DNA of 64,000 nucleotides. Origin: Candidatus Krumholzibacteriia bacterium. Its GTDB lineage: Bacteria; Krumholzibacteriota; Krumholzibacteriia; LZORAL124-64-63. The position numbers and the translations under genes were made by a program. The stretch covers positions 1 through 64,000 of the forward strand of contig JADGDU010000012.1 in the NCBI GenBank assembly GCA_016744705.1. The letters run 5' to 3'. Below are positions 8,588 to 18,149 of this stretch, one piece after another (the first letter of the stretch is position 1; each line of letters starts with the position of its first letter). The notes under the pieces are model-generated. The model saw nothing but the letters and a program-made list of their open reading frames with translations, did not search any database and was not told the DNA's origin.

Positions 8588-9990
8588 CAGGGTAGGGCCA
8601 TGCCCAGTTCAGCGGCCAATTCAGCAGCCACTTCATCACCCTCACCATAGAGAGTGCAACCGGCAGCTTGTTTATGCCCTCCGCCCCCATGTTCGGCGGC
8701 AATGGTTTGCACATCACCTTCACCACGCACTCGCAGGGAAACACGCCACTCTTTATCTCCGCGTTCCTTCATGAAGGCAATATACTTCACTCCGTCCACG
8801 GCAGTGGCAATGTTCACAAAGCTTTCAGTGTCCGGCATGATACCGCCGGTTTCTTCCAGCATAGCCTGGGTCGCACGCAAAATCAGAATTTTATCATCGT
8901 TGTGGTATTCGAACGAAGCCAGAACATGTTGCAACAGCGCCACTCCCTGGCGGCGATAACGGTGCATGGTCTTGCGTGAAACGGCAGCCGTATCGACCCC
9001 CATAGCCGCAAGCGTATGGGCCAGTTCAAAAGTCAGGGGACCGGTGTTGGAAAAACGGAAGCTACCCGTGTCGTTGATTAAGCCAGCATAAATATTGGTG
9101 GCCATATTCAGGCTCATTTCGAACGGTTCATCATCTGAATCGCCCCCGCCCACAGACAGAGTATCAATAACCTGATGGATAAGAGTGCAGGTAGAACAGG
9201 AGCGGGCTTCCACCCAACCCGATTCCGGGGCTTTCTTTCCGCTGACCAGGTGATGGTCAATGCACCAGCGATTCTCGAAGCGAACCAGGGTGTCCTCCAA
9301 GGGACCACAACGATTGATGCTATGGCAATCAACCAGAATCAAGGTGTCCGGTTTTTCAGTGCTGAACAGTTCTTCAGCCTGGTCGTTGGTGACCACTTTC
9401 TCAAATCCCGGCATATCACTGAATCCAACCGGGGGGTCCAGGTAACTGACCACCGTCACATCCCGGCCCATTTGCTCCAAAGCTTCCGAAAGCGCCAAGG
9501 CACTGCCCATGGCATCAGGGTCGGGATTAAAATGGGGTACAATCCACACCTTCACTGATCGGCCAATGGCCTGGATCAATTCGTAAGGTGGTTGCAGATC
9601 TTCCAGATCCATTTCCCGTTTTTTCTCGGCTTCACTTTTGAACTCACCTTTTTCGGCCAGATCATCCAGGACGTTGTCCAGCTCTAGACCCTTGGCCACG
9701 GTGTCATCATAAACAAAACGCAAATCGGGAGCCGCGCGCAGTCCCAGGGTGCGCGTCAGTTTGCTCATCATATACCCACGAGCTTTTTTCAAACCGGCAA
9801 AACTGGCTTTGCGGTCGTCATCATCGCCCAGGGTTGACCAAAAAACCTGAGCCACACTGTGGTCCCGGTTCAACTTGACACTATTGATGGTCAAAAAACC
9901 AACCCGGGGATCTTTCACCGAAACTTGGAGGAGACGGCTGAGAACTTCGAGGATGGCCTGGTTCTTTTTATTTGTCCTGAATGGATCCAT
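8587..9990 (-). CDS. RbfA-NrnA fusion: ribosome-binding factor A joined to DHH/DHHA1 phosphoesterase
   Basis: 467 residues in one frame. Residues 1-112 match RbfA (VKDPRVGFLTINSVKLNRD, GLKKARGYMMSKLTR, PDLRFVYDD), a KH-fold factor for 16S rRNA maturation. Residues 113-130 are a charged linker. Residues 135-467 form a bifunctional oligoribonuclease/pAp phosphatase (NrnA). It has HFNPDPDAMGS at 153-163, LVDCHS around Asp221, the DHH motif at 245-247 and the DHHA1 glycine motif GGGGHKQAAGC near the end. rbfA and nrnA are commonly adjacent between infB and truB, and here they are fused. No internal stop or frame change is seen, so I read it as a genuine fusion. Confidence 0.9.
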   Translation of the reverse strand: MDPFRTNKKNQAILEVLSRLLQVSVKDPRVGFLTINSVKLNRDHSVAQVFWSTLGDDDDRKASFAGLKKARGYMMSKLTRTLGLRAAPDLRFVYDDTVAKGLELDNVLDDLAEKGEFKSEAEKKREMDLEDLQPPYELIQAIGRSVKVWIVPHFNPDPDAMGSALALSEALEQMGRDVTVVSYLDPPVGFSDMPGFEKVVTNDQAEELFSTEKPDTLILVDCHSINRCGPLEDTLVRFENRWCIDHHLVSGKKAPESGWVEARSCSTCTLIHQVIDTLSVGGGDSDDEPFEMSLNMATNIYAGLINDTGSFRFSNTGPLTFELAHTLAAMGVDTAAVSRKTMHRYRRQGVALLQHVLASFEYHNDDKILILRATQAMLEETGGIMPDTESFVNIATAVDGVKYIAFMKERGDKEWRVSLRVRGEGDVQTIAAEHGGGGHKQAAGCTLYGEGDEVAAELAAELGMALP

Positions 9991-10082
9991 TTTTTCTTTC
10001 TCTCATATTTTAGAAACGGCCGGCTACTGCGGAAGCATAGCCCCTGAAGCACCCGGCCGATTCTTTACAATTTACCCCGGCA

Positions 10083-11288
10083 TTACAGCTCCGTGCGTTT
10101 GATCTCATCAATTTCGAATGTCTCCAGGAAATCGTTCTCCTGGATGTCGTAGAAGTTTTCCAGACCGATGCCGCATTCGTAACCGGTGGCCACTTCCTTC
10201 ACTGCATCCTTGAAGCGCCGCAGGCTGTTGACCTTGCCTTCATAAACCACAACTTCGTCGCGGATCAGGCGGGCCATGGCCTTACGCTTGATGACACCTT
10301 CGACAACCATCGAGCCCGCCACCTGACCGGTTTTGGGAATGGTGAACACCTGACGCACCTGGGCGCGACCAGTGGAGCGCTCTCGCTTGATACTACCCAG
10401 CAAGCCTGCCATGGCTTTGCGCATGGTATCAACGGCTTCGTAAATGATATCGAAGACTTCAATGGTCACGTGATGCTTTTTGGCCAGATCGCGAATGGCG
10501 GAACCAGGTCGCATATGGAAACCGATGATCATGGCGCCAGTGTTGGCCGCCAGCAGAACATCGCTCTCGCTGACAGCACCCACGGCCTTGTGCACCACTT
10601 TGACCCGTACTTCTTCAGTGTTCAGGTCCATGAGCTGATCAGCCAGGGCCTCCACAGAACCAGCCACATCACCCTTGATGATGATAGGCAGATCTTTCAG
10701 GGTACCATCGGCCATCATATCGGCCAGGTTGTCCAGATCCACGGATTGCTTGGGTCCCATGATTTGCTGTTGGCGTTGCAAGGTCCGGCGCTTGCTGGCC
10801 ATCTCCCGAGCCTCGCGCTCATTGGCCATGACGTAGAAACGGTCGCCACTTTCGGGCACATCGTTGGCACCCAGAATCTCGCAGGGTTCACCAGGTTTCA
10901 CGGTCTTAATTTTCTTGCCACGTTCATCCATGATGGCGCGAACCTTACCGTCCTGCATACCCACCAGGAAGCAGTCTCCCATGGACAAAGTACCACGATC
11001 GATCAGGCAAGTGAAAAGGACACCACGGCCCTGTTCCTTTTTGGCTTCTACCACTACGCCTCGGGCTGGGCCCTCTTCGGAAGCAGTCAATTCCAGAACT
11101 TCGCTCTGCAGGTGGATCAACTCCATGAGATGATCGATACCAATGCCCTGTTTGGCGGAAATCTCAGCGCACTGGATTTCGCCGCCATACTCTTCGACCA
11201 TGATGTTGTGTTGCAGCAGTTCCTGCTTCACCACGTCGGGTTTGGCTGCGGGCAAGTCAATTTTATTGATGGCCACAATGATGGGCAC
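10083..11288 (-). CDS. infB: Translation initiation factor IF-2, C-terminal part (downstream of frameshift)
   Basis: This frame begins at a GTG inside the G domain ([10 protein letters not shown], the G4 motif NKID) and continues through domains II, III and IV of IF-2 to the usual C-terminus ([21 protein letters not shown]). It is the direct continuation of the frame ending at 11228. The two join if one base is added near 11306. It is probably not an independent gene, because it lacks the P-loop and has no dedicated Shine-Dalgarno. Joined, IF-2 would be 1,023 residues. Confidence 0.85.
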   Translation of the reverse strand: MPIIVAINKIDLPAAKPDVVKQELLQHNIMVEEYGGEIQCAEISAKQGIGIDHLMELIHLQSEVLELTASEEGPARGVVVEAKKEQGRGVLFTCLIDRGTLSMGDCFLVGMQDGKVRAIMDERGKKIKTVKPGEPCEILGANDVPESGDRFYVMANEREAREMASKRRTLQRQQQIMGPKQSVDLDNLADMMADGTLKDLPIIIKGDVAGSVEALADQLMDLNTEEVRVKVVHKAVGAVSESDVLLAANTGAMIIGFHMRPGSAIRDLAKKHHVTIEVFDIIYEAVDTMRKAMAGLLGSIKRERSTGRAQVRQVFTIPKTGQVAGSMVVEGVIKRKAMARLIRDEVVVYEGKVNSLRRFKDAVKEVATGYECGIGLENFYDIQENDFLETFEIDEIKRTEL

Positions 11289-13153
11289 TTCAGCGGCTTT
11301 GGCATGTTGATGGCCTCCACCGTCTGGGGCATAACCCTATCGTCGGCAGCCACAATCAGGATCACAATATCTGTGACCTGAGCACCACGGGCACGCATGG
11401 CTGTAAAGGCCGCGTGACCGGGAGTATCCAGGAAAGTCACCGGACCGCCATCGGTCTCCACCTTGTAAGCGCCAATGTGCTGAGTGATGCCTCCGGCTTC
11501 ACCGGCAATCACGTTGGTCTTGCGAATGCTATCCAGCAATGAAGTCTTACCGTGATCAACATGACCCATAACCGTCACCACAGGCGGACGGGAGGTGAGT
11601 TCACCTTCGGGTGCATCTTCCACTTCCAGAACTTCATCGCCAAAGTCGGCCAGGAATTCTACGGTGCGGCCAAATTCTTCGGCCAGCAACTCGATATTTT
11701 CTTTTTCAAGTCGCTGGTTGATGGTGGTCATGATGCCCAACATGAAGAGCTTGCCAATGAGTTCCTGGGGTTTCACATCCAGTTTCTCGGCCAATTCCTG
11801 CACCGTGATGAACTCGGTGAGCTTCAATGCTTCGAGGGTCACCTCTTCCACTTCTTCTTCTGCCGCGCCAGCGCCTTTTTTGCGTTTCTTCTTGCTGCCG
11901 GCTCCGCTCATCTCTGCCATAGTTTGCTTCAACTGCCGTTCGACTTCCTGCTGATCAACCTTTTGTTTCTTTTTCCGGGTGCGTTTCCGGCGAGAAGGCT
12001 CTTCTGGCCCACTGGCTTCGTCCTTGCGTTTGCGCAGGGCCGCCTCAATAGAATCCCGTACAGATTTACTGCTGACTTCTGTCTTGGGCTTTTTGGCAGG
12101 CTCAGGACGTTTCTTGGGGGCGGGTCGAATGATATCGCCCACCTTAAATCCATCGTTCTTCTTGGTGCCCACACCATCGAGGCGATCAGCCTTGTCGGCT
12201 GGACTCTCCTCTTCCTCAACTGGTTCAATAGTTTCGGCCTGTACTTCACCGGAAGGGTCTTCAGCAGCTTCAGCGGCTGGTTCCACAACTTCTGCTGCAG
12301 GCTCATCCGGAGTGCTCGGTGCCTCAGGAATTTCCGTAGCTTCCGGAACTTCAGGTAAGGCTTCAACCTCAGGAGTTTCTTCTGATACAGCAATGGGTTC
12401 TTCGGCGGAGACCTCTGATGTCGGAATCTCTGCCTCGGGCTCCACGGTGGGTGCCTCGGCAGCAGGTTGCTCCACAACGGCAGCAGATTCTTCCACCAGT
12501 GTTTCGGCGGCTTCAGCCTCTACTTCGTCAGTGGGCAATTCCTCAACTTCAGGCTCCACTTCCTCCACAGGAATATCAGCTTTTTTCACAAGCTTAGCAG
12601 AACCACCCGAAGCCACACGAGGATTGGCGTGCTCATTCCGTTTGCGGGCCAGTTCCGTTTCCTGGGCCTCTTTTGCTTCCAGCTTTTTAGCCGCATCAGC
12701 AGCCAAGACAGCCTCTTCGGCATCTCGCTTAGCTTGGGCTTCTTTGGCCACCTTGGTCATGGTTCCGGCCTTGGTGATCACAACCACCTTGGGCTTGGCT
12801 GCAGCCTTTTTCTTCTTGGCCACTTTCTTCTTAGTGGTCTTTTTCTTGGTGGGAGCTTCTGGCTCCTCTTCAGGCTGAGGACGGTCCAGAGGCCGTAGGG
12901 CAGCCACATTCTTCAATTGGTTGGGATTTAAACCATGGTCTTTGGCGTACCGCTCCCTGACCATCTCCCGCTTGCGCTGAAAAATAGTGTGCACACGGTC
13001 AACATCAACATCTTCTACGATGCTCATATGGCTCTTGACCTTGACCTGCATCTTCTCCAGAAGGGCCATGACCTGTTTGCTGTCCACACCGTAATGGCGT
13101 CCCAATTCGTAAACCCTGAGGTTTTTCGACAAACCCTTTACCTCCAGCCGCAT
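11228..13153 (-). CDS. infB: Translation initiation factor IF-2, N-terminal part (frameshifted)
   Basis: The frame contains an N-terminal IF2_N domain (residues 10-50), then a Lys-rich stretch (about 85-105). A very long Glu/Pro/Val/Ala-rich linker follows (about 190-330) before a second IF2_N ([17 protein letters not shown]). The GTPase domain has G1 [10 protein letters not shown]2 GGITQHIG and G3 DTPGHAAF. After EAIN the frame leaves the family pattern (MPKPLKCPS...) and stops about 20 residues later, while the true continuation lies in the next frame. One base appears lost within AACATGCC, which would be AACCATGCC and read Asn-His-Ala. infB is essential, so a sequencing or assembly error is the simplest reading. 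IF-2 recruits initiator fMet-tRNA to the 30S subunit. Confidence 0.9.
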   Translation of the reverse strand: MRLEVKGLSKNLRVYELGRHYGVDSKQVMALLEKMQVKVKSHMSIVEDVDVDRVHTIFQRKREMVRERYAKDHGLNPNQLKNVAALRPLDRPQPEEEPEAPTKKKTTKKKVAKKKKAAAKPKVVVITKAGTMTKVAKEAQAKRDAEEAVLAADAAKKLEAKEAQETELARKRNEHANPRVASGGSAKLVKKADIPVEEVEPEVEELPTDEVEAEAAETLVEESAAVVEQPAAEAPTVEPEAEIPTSEVSAEEPIAVSEETPEVEALPEVPEATEIPEAPSTPDEPAAEVVEPAAEAAEDPSGEVQAETIEPVEEEESPADKADRLDGVGTKKNDGFKVGDIIRPAPKKRPEPAKKPKTEVSSKSVRDSIEAALRKRKDEASGPEEPSRRKRTRKKKQKVDQQEVERQLKQTMAEMSGAGSKKKRKKGAGAAEEEVEEVTLEALKLTEFITVQELAEKLDVKPQELIGKLFMLGIMTTINQRLEKENIELLAEEFGRTVEFLADFGDEVLEVEDAPEGELTSRPPVVTVMGHVDHGKTSLLDSIRKTNVIAGEAGGITQHIGAYKVETDGGPVTFLDTPGHAAFTAMRARGAQVTDIVILIVAADDRVMPQTVEAINMPKPLKCPSLWPSIKLTCPQPNPTW

Positions 13154-13198
13154 GGCTTATTTCTGCCGACCGTCCACCCGCAAAACACGGGGAGAAAT

Positions 13199-13507
13199 TC
13201 AGTCGATCAGTTTCTTGATCCCCTTAACAAATCCGGGATCACTCAATCCGACAATGGCCAGCTTATTTCGTCCGAAAGCTTCTGCCATCTGTTCACTGGT
13301 CAGGGCGTCATCAATCAACCCTGCAAGATTTTCAAACCGATTCACTTTGCTTTTCTGGGATCCGCCCATATCGGAAGCGGCCACAACCAGAACTTTTCTA
13401 TTACCCCGCACCTCTTGCTCAACAGCACTGAAACCAATGGCCAGTCTGCCGGCGTTGCGGGCAAGGCCCATGAGGGCCAACATTTTTCTTACATTTTCTT
13501 CAGTCAT
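13199..13507 (-). CDS. L7Ae-family RNA-binding protein (YlxQ-like)
   Basis: 102 residues with the L7Ae/L30e/Gadd45 fold pattern: MLALMGLARNAGRLAIGFSA, then KVLVVAASDMGGSQKSKV and a final AIVGLSDPGFVKGI. These are K-turn RNA binders, and YlxQ is usually encoded between nusA and infB, as here. The companion ylxR, normally between nusA and ylxQ, is absent: only 29 bases separate the genes. Its exact role is not established, probably accessory to ribosome or RNA function. Confidence 0.8.
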   Translation of the reverse strand: MTEENVRKMLALMGLARNAGRLAIGFSAVEQEVRGNRKVLVVAASDMGGSQKSKVNRFENLAGLIDDALTSEQMAEAFGRNKLAIVGLSDPGFVKGIKKLID

Positions 13508-13536
13508 GATCCTGAACCAATTCCTGCGGAATGGCC

Positions 13537-15054
13537 TCAGTCCTCCAGTTCGGTGTTGGCGAAGGGATCGACCTTTTTCTCCTCGTCAGCATCATCATCA
13601 CCGGAAGTGGCTTCGTCGCCGTCTTCTTCACCAGTGGGGAAATCCTTAAACATGGCAGCAGCAGCATCAGCACTTAAGGCCTTGTCTTCGTCAGCCACTT
13701 CACCATCGTTTGCTTCTTCAGTGAATACATCATCAGCAAAGAGAGCCTGAACCTCGGCTGCCTCCACGTCCATTTCACTTTTGACTGTCTTGTCGATCAT
13801 GCGTTTTAATTCGTCACGAGTGGCTTGGGCCGTGGCCAACAAGCTGTCAGCACTTTCAGCATCCAGGCTGTCAATGGCCGTCAGACGCTCCAGAGGAGTG
13901 TTGGCCAGGTCTTCAATGCTCGTCACATTCAATGCTTCCAGAATCACCAGCAGATCTTCGGTCACGCCGGGCAGATCGGCCAGAGGCATGCTCATATCTT
14001 CCGATACCCGCTGGCGTGTGGAGTACTCGCGAGAACTGACCAGATCAATTTTCCATTCGGTCAGTTTGGCGGCCAGCCGCACGTTCTTGCCCTCTTTACC
14101 AATGGCCTTGCTGAGCTGGTCATCGTTGACGATGACCGTGGCTTCGTTCCGTTCTCGGTGCAGAATAATATTGGCCACTACGGCAGGGCTCAGGGCCCGG
14201 CTGATCAGCAGGCTGGGTTCGGCACTCCAAGGCACAATGTCCACCCGTTCGCCAGCCAGTTCTCTGGTCACGGCCTGAACTCGGCTCCCTTTCATGCCCA
14301 CACAAGAGCCCACGGGGTCGACACGTTCGTCGTTACTGGAAACCGCAATTTTAGAACGCGTACCCGGCTCCCGAGCCACACCCTTAATAGCGACGATGCC
14401 TTCCTGGATTTCTGGCACTTCCTGATGGAACAAAGCCTTAAGGAAACCAGGATGGCTGCGGGAAAGAATCACTTGAGGGCCTTTCACCGTATCCAGAACC
14501 TCAATGATATAGGCCCGAACAGTTTTACCCTGGCCCAGGCGTTCACCTTTAATCTGTTCGCGGTAGGGCATCAAAGCTTCTGTGCGCCCCAGGTTAACCA
14601 GCACGTTGCCTCGGTCCACCTGCTGTACGGTACCGACGATGATCTCGTCCACCCGATCGCGGAATTCTTCGAAAATCTGGGCGCGTTCCGCTTCCCTGAC
14701 TTTTTGAACCAAAATTTGCTTGGCCACCAAAATGGCGTTGCGGCCAAAATCACCCAAAGGCAATTCATAGCGTACCTCATCACCGATCTCAACCTCATCG
14801 CCAAATTCAATTTCGGCTTCATCCAAGGCAATGTCGGTATCAGGATCATCCACTTCTTCAACCACAGTCATAACCCGCTCCACCACCATGGCGCCGGTCT
14901 CAGAATCCACCCGGGCATCAATATTCGCCTCGGCCCCCAGCTTTTTGCGGGCAGCAGACTGCAAGCCAGCCTCAAGGGATTCGATAATAATGGCCTTGTC
15001 GATATTCTTTTCCCTGGTGATTTCACTCAGGGCGTTTAGGACGTTGTGATCCAT
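13537..15054 (-). CDS. nusA: Transcription termination/antitermination factor NusA
   Basis: 505 residues. The N-terminal RNA polymerase-binding domain (1-125) is followed by S1 (about 135-200), KH1 with RVDPVGSCVGMKGSRVQ and KH2 with KAIGKEGKNVRLAAKL. Beyond these are one helix-hairpin-helix acidic repeat (LPGVTEDLLVILEALNVTSI and following) and a strongly acidic tail of about 65 residues. The acidic repeat resembles proteobacterial NusA; Bacillus NusA ends after KH2. NusA modulates pausing, intrinsic termination and rrn antitermination. The start has GGAGA nine bases upstream. The gene follows rimP, and feedback on the rimP leader is plausible (see the attenuator-like element). Confidence 0.96.
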   Translation of the reverse strand: MDHNVLNALSEITREKNIDKAIIIESLEAGLQSAARKKLGAEANIDARVDSETGAMVVERVMTVVEEVDDPDTDIALDEAEIEFGDEVEIGDEVRYELPLGDFGRNAILVAKQILVQKVREAERAQIFEEFRDRVDEIIVGTVQQVDRGNVLVNLGRTEALMPYREQIKGERLGQGKTVRAYIIEVLDTVKGPQVILSRSHPGFLKALFHQEVPEIQEGIVAIKGVAREPGTRSKIAVSSNDERVDPVGSCVGMKGSRVQAVTRELAGERVDIVPWSAEPSLLISRALSPAVVANIILHRERNEATVIVNDDQLSKAIGKEGKNVRLAAKLTEWKIDLVSSREYSTRQRVSEDMSMPLADLPGVTEDLLVILEALNVTSIEDLANTPLERLTAIDSLDAESADSLLATAQATRDELKRMIDKTVKSEMDVEAAEVQALFADDVFTEEANDGEVADEDKALSADAAAAMFKDFPTGEEDGDEATSGDDDADEEKKVDPFANTELED

Positions 15055-15112
15055 GCAAGGTTCTCCTACGGATGCTACTCAAACAAATCTTTCCCGAGAT
15101 TCGGAAAAGATT

Positions 15113-15775
15113 TCAGTCTTCTGTGGCCGGGTCAGCATTGGAAATGGCTGAACCCTTTTTACCGTCACGATTCTTAGGACGGCCCTTTTTAGTTTTTTTG
15201 CGTGCCAGACGCTCAATTTTGCGCTCATCTTTTTTCTGCCGCCGGGCAGCATTGATAAGAGCTTTGGCATCGAAATCCGGATCCAGGTTGGCTTCCAGAA
15301 TATCTTTATACGGGACTTTGGAGATATCGCCCTTGAGGGCATCACTCCCGGCTGGGATTGGTAATTCCACCTGAAGCTGGCGACCGTCAAAAGCAACCAG
15401 AGTTCCCCTGACCCGCCGGCTCTTGAACCCCTGGCTTACTTTCAGATCGACCCGTTGATCCAAGACCTGCTCAAAATGCCGGGCCGTCCGCAAAGGACGC
15501 CGGACACCGGGAGACGAAACTTCCAGGATATATTCCCCGGGAATGATGTCTGCCTCTTCCATCAAAAAATTGACACTGCGACCTGCTTTGGCGCATTCAC
15601 CCAGGGTGATACCACCCTCAACAAGATCGACATATATCCGAATCTGGAGCCGGCCTCCACCCTGAAATGCCCGCACATCGAGGATCTCAAGATCTTCTGC
15701 GGCCAACTCAGGCTCCAGCAATTCCATGACTTGAGTCGCCATGCGTTTCAGATTTGGACGGGCACGTTCCGTCAC
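15113..15775 (-). CDS. rimP: Ribosome maturation factor RimP
   Basis: Needed for 30S subunit maturation. The N-terminal RimP domain (LLEPELAAEDLEILDV, RIYVDLVEGGITLGECAKAG) and the SH3-like C-terminal domain (SRRVRGTLVAFDGRQLQVEL) are clear. A Lys/Arg-rich tail of about 40 residues is longer than usual. I prefer the GTG at 15775 because TGGAGG lies six bases upstream. An in-frame ATG six codons earlier sits directly behind a T-run with no Shine-Dalgarno. That gives 220 residues. It is the first gene of the rimP-infB operon, and the nusA start lies 58 bases downstream. Confidence 0.92.
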   Translation of the reverse strand: MTERARPNLKRMATQVMELLEPELAAEDLEILDVRAFQGGGRLQIRIYVDLVEGGITLGECAKAGRSVNFLMEEADIIPGEYILEVSSPGVRRPLRTARHFEQVLDQRVDLKVSQGFKSRRVRGTLVAFDGRQLQVELPIPAGSDALKGDISKVPYKDILEANLDPDFDAKALINAARRQKKDERKIERLARKKTKKGRPKNRDGKKGSAISNADPATED

Positions 15776-15795
15776 GGCCTGCCTCCAGTCCATGT

Positions 15796-15837
15796 AAAAA
15801 AAGAAGTGGACTTATGCCCACCCCATCCAGTCCACCT
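15796..15837 (-). terminator. Intrinsic-terminator-like hairpin in the rimP leader (candidate attenuator)
   Basis: On the transcribed strand AGGTGGACT (15837-15829) pairs with AGTCCACTT (15812-15804), nine pairs including one G-T, around a 16-base loop. C and seven T (15802-15796) follow. It lies after the predicted promoter and before the rimP start, so it would stop transcription of the whole rimP-infB operon. A second copy of TGGACTGGA (15792-15784) next to the Shine-Dalgarno could pair with the same right arm, giving a mutually exclusive structure. Confidence 0.55.
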
Positions 15838-15866
15838 GTTACAGGGGGACAATTCGAGATGGGGCC

Positions 15867-15895
15867 AATATACCCGCCCAAGTGAGGGCATGCAA
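15867..15895 (-). promoter_or_regulatory. Candidate promoter of the rimP-nusA-infB operon
   Basis: TTGCAT (15890-15895) and TATATT (15867-15872) on the minus strand are separated by exactly 17 bases. The -10 matches five of six consensus positions. The predicted start near 15860 would give a leader of about 85 bases holding the hairpin at 15796-15837. Confidence 0.5.
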
Positions 15896-15904
15896 GACAA
15901 AAAC

Positions 15905-15919
15905 CACTATTCATTAGTG
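15905..15919 (-). terminator. Weak terminator-like stem after recG
   Basis: CACTA and TAGTG form a 5-bp stem about 28 bases past the recG stop, followed on the minus strand by GTTTTTG. The stem is short, so termination here is uncertain. Its position between recG and the rimP promoter fits. Confidence 0.3.
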
Positions 15920-15946
15920 TTAAGGTGAATTCAAATGAAAGAAACG

Positions 15947-18043
15947 TCAACCGGACAGCTCTCCAGGATGACGGCTGTGCAACCCTTCCATGTTCTTTTT
16001 GATCCGTTTTCCAGGGCCACTTTTCAAACCTGGGTCAGATTCCAGAAAGCGGCGGCTGTCTTCATGGCATAACCGGAGCAAATCCGCATCCGCCACCGGA
16101 TGCAGCAACCGGAATCCGGGCGCTCCGTGCTGGCGGGTTCCCCAGGCCTCACCTGGACCCCGGGCGCGAAGGTCCTGTTCCGCCAGGGCAAAACCATCAT
16201 GATTGTCAGCAAAAAAGCGAATGCGTTGGTATGTCTCTTCAGCCAAAAACCCGTCGCAAAGCAGCCAACAAGTGGCGGAATGAACCCCACGGCCAATACG
16301 CCCCCGCAGTTGATGCAGCTGCGCCAGGCCGAATCGTTCAGGATTTTGAATGACCATGGCCGTGGCATTGGGCACATCCACCCCCACCTCAATCACCGTT
16401 GTAGCCACCAAAACCTGTATGTCTCCCGCTGAGAACTTCTCCATGATGCGTTGCTTCTCGGCACTTTTTAGACGCCCATGCAACAAAGCCACCCTCCACT
16501 CCGGAAAAACTTCCAATCCCAGACGTTCGTGCTCCACAGTGGCTGCTTTCAGATCTAACCCCTCTGTTTCTTCTATAACCGGATGCACCACAAAAACCTG
16601 ACGACCGGCCATCAATTCCTGGCGACAACCCGCCCACACCTGATTTTCATCAGCAGCCTTCACCACTTCTGTATGGGTGCCTCCCCTTCCGCCAGGCAGC
16701 TCGTCAATGAGACTGAGATCGAGATCTCCATACAAAGTGAGGGCCAAACTGCGGGGGATAGGCGTGGCGCTCATCACCAGAACGTGGCTGTGCGCCACCA
16801 CTTCACTGCCGGAAGCTGACTTCCCCCGCTGGCGCACTCCAAAACGGTGTTGCTCGTCAATGACAGAAAGAGCCAATCGGGGAATGCGCACAGCATCCTG
16901 GATGACAGCATGAGTCCCTACCAGCAGATCAATTTCCCCGTGGGATAAGGCCGCCAGAATTCTTCTCTTCTCTGCTGCAGGTGTACTTCCGGTCAGGGTT
17001 TCCACCGTTACATTCAAGGGGGCGGCCCAATGGCTCAGAGTATGACCATGTTGGCGCGCCAACACCTCGGTAGGCGCCATGATCACAGCTTGATAACCTT
17101 GCTCCACCACAAAGAGACAGGCGATGAAGGCAACCAGGGTTTTCCCACAGCCGACATCTCCCTGAACCAGACGGTGCATCACTCTCCCGCTGCGCATATC
17201 TGCCAGGGCTTCACCCAAAACCCTGCGCTGGGCTCCCGTAAGGGCAAAGGGCAAGCTGTCCACCATGTTCCGTGTCATTTCTCCGGGCTTTACAAGCTGG
17301 ACCCCGGCACGGTCATCGTTTTGGCCCCGCCGAAGCGCCATCAACATTTGTAAGTAAAAACCCTCTTCATACTTCAACCGGCGCAAACTTGCGTCAAGGC
17401 TCGGTCGATCTTTGGGGAAATGAATATCCTCCAGAGCTTTTGCGGGATGAATCAACCCACGGGCCCGCACCAAATCTGCTGGCAGGGTTTCTTCAGACAT
17501 CCCAGAAAACTTTTCCAGAGCCTGAAAAACCAAAGCCCGCAGCCAATGCTGCCCAATTCCCGCCGTAAGACCATAGACCGGAACCATGCGCCCGGTATGC
17601 AGACCGGGGCCGTCGTCTTTATTCTCGGGGACCAGAACTTCAAAATCGGGATGCACCAACTGCATGCGCCCGTTGTGACGCTGGGCCACACCGCTGACCA
17701 TTACCTTCTGGCCGGCTCGGAACTGTTTCAGCATGAAACGTTGGTTAAACCAAATGCAGAAAAGGACCCCTGTATCATCACCCAGAGTGATGGTCTGCTG
17801 GCTGCCACCGCGCCGAGTGCTGCGCTGGCCAATGGTCAACACTTCACCCAGCACCGTCACTTCAGTGCCCTCGGCAATACGCCCCACCAATGTGGTGCTG
17901 CTGCGGTCAAAATAACGACGCGGATAGTGAGCTAAGAGATCCCCCACTGTTTCGATGGCAAGGCGCGACAAGCCTCTGGACCGGGCCGGTCCCACGGACT
18001 TGAGAAATTGCACAGGGGTCTTCAAATTGAATTCTGGTTTCAT
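15947..18043 (-). CDS. recG: ATP-dependent DNA helicase RecG
   Basis: 698 residues. RecG reverses stalled replication forks and migrates branched DNA. The N-terminal wedge (OB-fold) domain lies in residues 1-170 (FLKSVGPARSRGL). Walker A is GDVGCGKT, where Cys replaces the usual Ser, and Walker B/DEXH is IDEQHRFGVRQR. Motif VI is the QLHQLRGRIGRG stretch. I chose the ATG at 18043; a TTG start four codons upstream is possible. It is divergent from rpmB, whose start lies about 100 bases away. Confidence 0.95.
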   Translation of the reverse strand: MKPEFNLKTPVQFLKSVGPARSRGLSRLAIETVGDLLAHYPRRYFDRSSTTLVGRIAEGTEVTVLGEVLTIGQRSTRRGGSQQTITLGDDTGVLFCIWFNQRFMLKQFRAGQKVMVSGVAQRHNGRMQLVHPDFEVLVPENKDDGPGLHTGRMVPVYGLTAGIGQHWLRALVFQALEKFSGMSEETLPADLVRARGLIHPAKALEDIHFPKDRPSLDASLRRLKYEEGFYLQMLMALRRGQNDDRAGVQLVKPGEMTRNMVDSLPFALTGAQRRVLGEALADMRSGRVMHRLVQGDVGCGKTLVAFIACLFVVEQGYQAVIMAPTEVLARQHGHTLSHWAAPLNVTVETLTGSTPAAEKRRILAALSHGEIDLLVGTHAVIQDAVRIPRLALSVIDEQHRFGVRQRGKSASGSEVVAHSHVLVMSATPIPRSLALTLYGDLDLSLIDELPGGRGGTHTEVVKAADENQVWAGCRQELMAGRQVFVVHPVIEETEGLDLKAATVEHERLGLEVFPEWRVALLHGRLKSAEKQRIMEKFSAGDIQVLVATTVIEVGVDVPNATAMVIQNPERFGLAQLHQLRGRIGRGVHSATCWLLCDGFLAEETYQRIRFFADNHDGFALAEQDLRARGPGEAWGTRQHGAPGFRLLHPVADADLLRLCHEDSRRFLESDPGLKSGPGKRIKKNMEGLHSRHPGELSG

Positions 18044-18069
18044 TTTCTCCACCAAAGAGGGGAAATAAC

Positions 18070-18098
18070 TTGCTGGACTGAGATCTGGATGTTAAATT
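18070..18098 (+). promoter_or_regulatory. Weak candidate promoter for rpmB
   Basis: TTGCTG (18070-18075) and TAAATT (18093-18098) lie 17 bases apart, with a predicted start about 45 bases before rpmB. Each hexamer matches consensus only in part. Confidence 0.3.
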
Positions 18099-18149
18099 GC
18101 CGCTCCTTGGAATTCAACCCGCACGATACTCTATATTTGGAGGAGTACC

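Noticed and set aside
11228..11320. Programmed frameshift in infB
   Set aside because: No slippery heptamer or stimulatory hairpin is visible, and IF-2 frameshifting is not known. A simple deletion fits better.
11979..12878. A Ser/Ala-rich plus-strand frame opposite infB
   Set aside because: Its low complexity is the complement of the Glu/Pro/Ala linker of IF-2.
13825..15039. A 404-codon plus-strand frame opposite nusA
   Set aside because: Shadow of nusA; no ribosome site or family resemblance.
15794..15946. A tRNA upstream of rimP, as metY in E. coli
   Set aside because: No cloverleaf or T-loop sequence is present in the spacer.
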